Below are positions 60,701-64,000 of a stretch of DNA of 64,000 bases, piece by piece. The DNA comes from an uncultured Lachnospiraceae bacterium (GTDB taxonomy: Bacteria > Bacillota > Clostridia > Lachnospirales > Lachnospiraceae): NCBI GenBank assembly GCA_950097145.1, contig CATNCF010000001.1, positions 62,001 through 126,000 of the forward strand. The letters are read 5' to 3'. The position numbers and the translations under genes were made by a program. Under the pieces are notes generated by a model, which was given only the letters and a program-made list of their open reading frames with translations, ran no database searches and had not been told where the DNA came from. The stretch's first letter is position 1. Every line of letters starts with the position of its first letter.

Positions 60701-61082
60701 TATTCACCTCCTGATCCCCTTTTGCCACTTCAAACAACGTTCCAAGGCACACCTTTTCCTGGCTGCCTGTATCCTGAATTTCCAGCACAATCTGAGAACA
60801 GAAATCCTGCTGTCCCCGATTTGCCGTACCGTCTTTTTGCTCCCCTCTTAGATAACTCAAAACACTTCTTTTATTCCTGGTATCGTCCGCTGCCTTATTC
60901 AAAAAATCATTCCGTATACTGCCGTAGAGCACAACCTGCAAGGCATCCATAACCGTTGACTTCCCAGACCCGCTTTTTCCGCTGAATAGATTCACATATT
61001 CATGAAAATAAAGAATCTGATGGTCAATCCCTCCCCAGTTGTTCAGCAGCATCTTTGTAAAAATTTTCTTCCTCTGTTTCAT
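57729..61082 (-). CDS. jetC: JetC/MukB-like SMC ATPase (Wadjet/MksB-type)
   Basis: [45 protein letters not shown] (Walker A), long coiled coils, C-term [36 protein letters not shown]. Confidence 0.88.
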   Translation of the reverse strand: [1117 protein letters not shown]

Positions 61083-61677
61083 CCGCAGCATTCTCCTCTT
61101 TGAACAGTTCCAGCAATTCATTGACCATAGCCTGGCTGCAGTATAAATTGATGGTGCTGTAAATATAAATCGGTGTTTGATCCTCTAATTCCTTAAGTGC
61201 GCCTGGATATTCAATCATCTGATGCTTTTTCATGAGGCTCAAAGCTTCCTTCCATTCTGATTCTGACAGTTTTTGGTTCAAAAGGCTGGTGCTTTTGCCG
61301 TACTCTCTAATTTCTTCCAGACAGGTGACTGTGGCGGCCAGCCCTTCCCCCATAATTTTATCTCTGTATATCATTTTCACCAAAAGAATCAATATGGTGG
61401 AAGTCTTTGAAACAGTTTCTGCCTCTGCACCTTCTCCAGTCAGGCGGAAAATATGCTCCTGTCCGTCGTGCACCAGCTCACAGCCCATTACTTCTAAATA
61501 ATTTTCAATAAAATTTCTGTGTTTTACACAGATTTCATACTGTTCATTATCACTGGGAACCAGTGTCACAGGGTCAAATTTTTCCTGTAAAATACAAGTC
61601 TGGCGAAACAAGTTTGCTATGGTCTTTTGCAGCTTTTCTGCCTCTGTTACAGACAATCTTTCCATATATTCAACCAT
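61024..61677 (-). CDS. jetB: JetB/MukE-like protein (DUF4194 family)
   Basis: EKLQKTIANLFRQTCILQEKFDPVTLVPSDNEQYEICVKHRNFIENYLEVMGCELVHDGQEHIFRLTGE; overlaps jetA and jetC. Confidence 0.85.
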   Translation of the reverse strand: MVEYMERLSVTEAEKLQKTIANLFRQTCILQEKFDPVTLVPSDNEQYEICVKHRNFIENYLEVMGCELVHDGQEHIFRLTGEGAEAETVSKTSTILILLVKMIYRDKIMGEGLAATVTCLEEIREYGKSTSLLNQKLSESEWKEALSLMKKHQMIEYPGALKELEDQTPIYIYSTINLYCSQAMVNELLELFKEENAADETEEENFYKDAAEQLGRD

Positions 61678-63079
61678 TTTCTTCTCTCCTCTTAATGGAA
61701 AAGCCAGAATACCGGAATCCCTGGACATTCCTGAAATCTTCGTCTGCTTTCACATCCACCACAGTATCTGGACTCTCCACAGCTTCCTGCCATACAAGCA
61801 GCAGTTTCTCTAAATCTTCTACGTTTTGCACTGTCTGCTCTGTAACCTCAAACATCCCGTCTTTTTCATTTTCCTCCCTGAATTTGCGGATGTCTGCCTG
61901 GGTATAAAGTGGTTTTACCACATAATCCCCGAATTTTTCTGTTGACCTGCCCGGTTTTTCAATAGCTTGAGGCTGAAATTCCCGCTTCGCCGAAGATCTG
62001 GGGCGGGCAAAACTTTTATCTTTTATCACCTGGGCTCTTTTGCTCATACCAAACCTGGCAGAAATCTCTTCCAGGATTTCATTCCTCCGGCTGCTGCCAT
62101 TCAAAAGTTTCACCAAAACTTTTGTCCGGTCTTCTTCTGTATCTCCTTCCATTAAAAGATAGCGGATACGGGCTGCTGCACGTTTCGCAAACACCCGCTT
62201 CTGGTCAATCAGTTTGTTGTATCTTCTCTCAATTCCATCAAATTCACGATTAATTTGAAACAACAGTTCCATTGCTTCCCTGCAGACACTGACCGCGCGT
62301 TCATTGCACTGCCAGGCAGGAGATTCTTTCTCAAGTGTTGCACTCCGTTCCACAAGCTCCTGCTTCTTCTTTTCATTTTCATCCATGTTGTGGTCTATCA
62401 ATTCTTTTACTTCTTCTTTGTATCGGTAAAAACTATCTGTGGTAGTCAAGATTGCATATTTCTGACTGTCACTGTTATTGATTTCATTTACCAGCACCTG
62501 CTGGATGCCAAGAAATGTATTCTCTTTTGAAAGTTCATTAAAATATTCCCGGATGCCTTCCTGCAGTTCCGCCAGCATCTGCTGGAGGGATTTGGAGGTC
62601 TGTAAAGCGCTTTTCAGTATCTCATTGTTTTTTTCTTCCTTAGAGTAATAAGTAAACAGATGACTGTAGAGAGCAAGCATACTTCCGCGTTCCATGCTGC
62701 TGTCCTCAGCAAACAAACGCTTAAATACATCTACAAACATCTGACTGTAGTCTGGGAAAGACAGCACATATTGATTCAATGTTTCATCATAGTCCTTCCG
62801 AAGCCAGCCCCAGTCTATCAGACGGCGCAGCATAACAGAAGGCATATCCGCCCTGGCCGGCAATTCCCCCTCGCCTTCCATCTGTTCCCGGCTCCAGTCC
62901 ATAGAAAATACTGCCGCTTTTTCACGTATGATTTCCTGGCATTCCTCTTCTGTCAGCCCCAGCAGTGAGTAAGACTGGCTGGATTCCTCATACAATGCCA
63001 GTAAGATCTGTTGATAATATTCCAGATATCTGCTGGAAAATAATTTATAAAATTCTCTTGGCGTCCTGCTTTTTCTCAT
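61670..63079 (-). CDS. jetA: JetA/MukF-like kleisin protein (Wadjet)
   Basis: KLFSSRYLEYYQQILLALYEESSQSYSLLGLTEEECQEIIREK...LRRLIDWGWLRKDYDETLNQYVLSFPDYSQMFVDVF; operon position. Confidence 0.83.
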   Translation of the reverse strand: MRKSRTPREFYKLFSSRYLEYYQQILLALYEESSQSYSLLGLTEEECQEIIREKAAVFSMDWSREQMEGEGELPARADMPSVMLRRLIDWGWLRKDYDETLNQYVLSFPDYSQMFVDVFKRLFAEDSSMERGSMLALYSHLFTYYSKEEKNNEILKSALQTSKSLQQMLAELQEGIREYFNELSKENTFLGIQQVLVNEINNSDSQKYAILTTTDSFYRYKEEVKELIDHNMDENEKKKQELVERSATLEKESPAWQCNERAVSVCREAMELLFQINREFDGIERRYNKLIDQKRVFAKRAAARIRYLLMEGDTEEDRTKVLVKLLNGSSRRNEILEEISARFGMSKRAQVIKDKSFARPRSSAKREFQPQAIEKPGRSTEKFGDYVVKPLYTQADIRKFREENEKDGMFEVTEQTVQNVEDLEKLLLVWQEAVESPDTVVDVKADEDFRNVQGFRYSGFSIKRREENG

Positions 63080-63143
63080 TATAAAATCCTATCTCATTCA
63101 TTTCTCTGCCGAGCCGTTCGAATCGGCTGTTACCGCATTCGTT

Positions 63144-63449
63144 TTATTCCTCAAATTCCACCGTCACAAAAAATCCTTTGGGAGTCTCATGGATTTCTGC
63201 CACCCTTCCCTCTTTCGATTTCAGACGCTCCGAAAAAGAATAATTTGCAGACATGGCATACGCCTTACCCAGTGTATAATAATAAGAGGAAGGCAGTTTT
63301 CCTTCCGTTACCGGAAGAATATCGCCCTCCTTTAACAGCCCCGTCCGTTCCATCTTAAATTCCATCCTGCGCATATCAAACACTTCCTTTCCATTCTGTG
63401 CATATGACTCCAGCCGTTCTATATAGACAGTTTTAACTGCCGGAGTCAT
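63144..63449 (-). CDS. Conserved hypothetical protein, 101 aa
   Basis: [70 protein letters not shown]... Confidence 0.6.
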   Translation of the reverse strand: MTPAVKTVYIERLESYAQNGKEVFDMRRMEFKMERTGLLKEGDILPVTEGKLPSSYYYTLGKAYAMSANYSFSERLKSKEGRVAEIHETPKGFFVTVEFEE

Positions 63450-63459
63450 ATAGTCCTTC

Positions 63460-64000
63460 TTACGACCGTTTCCAAGTAGAAGGCGTAAACAAAAGCAGCA
63501 GTGGGAACAATTCCAGACGCCCGGCAAGCATGTCGAACATCAGGACATATTTTGCAGGCTGGGAGAACACGGAAAAATTCATGGCGGGTCCCACCTGGCT
63601 CAACCCCGGACCTATATTATTCAATGTGGCCGCCACAGCTGTAAAATTTGTTGTAAAATCCAGGTTGTCCAGAGTGATAAGCAGCGCCGAAATTCCATAA
63701 ATCACAGCATAGGCTATAAAAAATACGGAAATAGATCGCAGAACATCCTTATTCACCACATGCTGTTCAAAATGGATCTGCCGTACCCGCTTAGGATGAA
63801 TCAGATAGGAAAGCTCATTTTTTACAAGCTTTAACATAATTACTACCCGGGATACCTTAATTCCGCCTCCGGTACTGCCCGCGCAGGCGCCCACAAGCAT
63901 CAGCATAACCAGAATAAATTTGGAAAACTCCGGCCAGAGGTCAAAATCTACAGTGGAATATCCCGTAGTGGTAATGATAGACGCCACCTGAAACGCCGCA
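63460..64000 (-). CDS. trkH: TrkH-family potassium uptake protein, C-terminal part (runs off the window)
   Basis: [51 protein letters not shown]...[12 protein letters not shown]...[17 protein letters not shown]. Confidence 0.95.
   Translation of the reverse strand, partial: AAFQVASIITTTGYSTVDFDLWPEFSKFILVMLMLVGACAGSTGGGIKVSRVVIMLKLVKNELSYLIHPKRVRQIHFEQHVVNKDVLRSISVFFIAYAVIYGISALLITLDNLDFTTNFTAVAATLNNIGPGLSQVGPAMNFSVFSQPAKYVLMFDMLAGRLELFPLLLLFTPSTWKRS

Overview
The window is a low-to-moderate GC Firmicutes chromosome segment, most likely Lachnospiraceae (SpoIIID, T-box and TPP leaders, tRNA cluster). All calls come from reading the sequence and the ORF track; no searches were run. The left edge holds the end of a tyrosine integrase and a holin-like type I toxin with a convincing antisense RNA, abutting the 3' end of guaA. 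Next come a T-box-controlled 2-isopropylmalate synthase fused to an AraC-type HTH domain, spoIIID, an MCP, a large CAP/MBG/LRR surface protein, HD-GYP and EAL c-di-GMP proteins, topB, and a GH36 alpha-galactosidase with an AraC regulator. A defence island follows (Kiwa-like KwaAB, Vsr, Z1 ATPase, NgoFVII-like nuclease, 5mC methyltransferase). A coupled NUDIX / subtilase-with-dockerin / membrane-anchored cohesin operon comes next, then a thi operon with a TPP riboswitch and a hybrid histidine kinase/response regulator pair. A LysR/old-yellow-enzyme/MFS module lies between two degenerate tRNA-Asn-like sequences, and its reductase gene is frameshifted at a G7 tract. A decayed region with a truncated integrase leads to a six-tRNA cluster. 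The right end holds tpi-pgk-gap, a histidinol-phosphatase, a JetABC (Wadjet/MukBEF-like) operon with no JetD visible, and trkH. The strongest leads are the LeuA-AraC fusion, the protease-dockerin/cohesin pair, the composite defence island with a frameshift-like Z1 start, JetABC without JetD, and the type I toxin-antitoxin module at the guaA island end.
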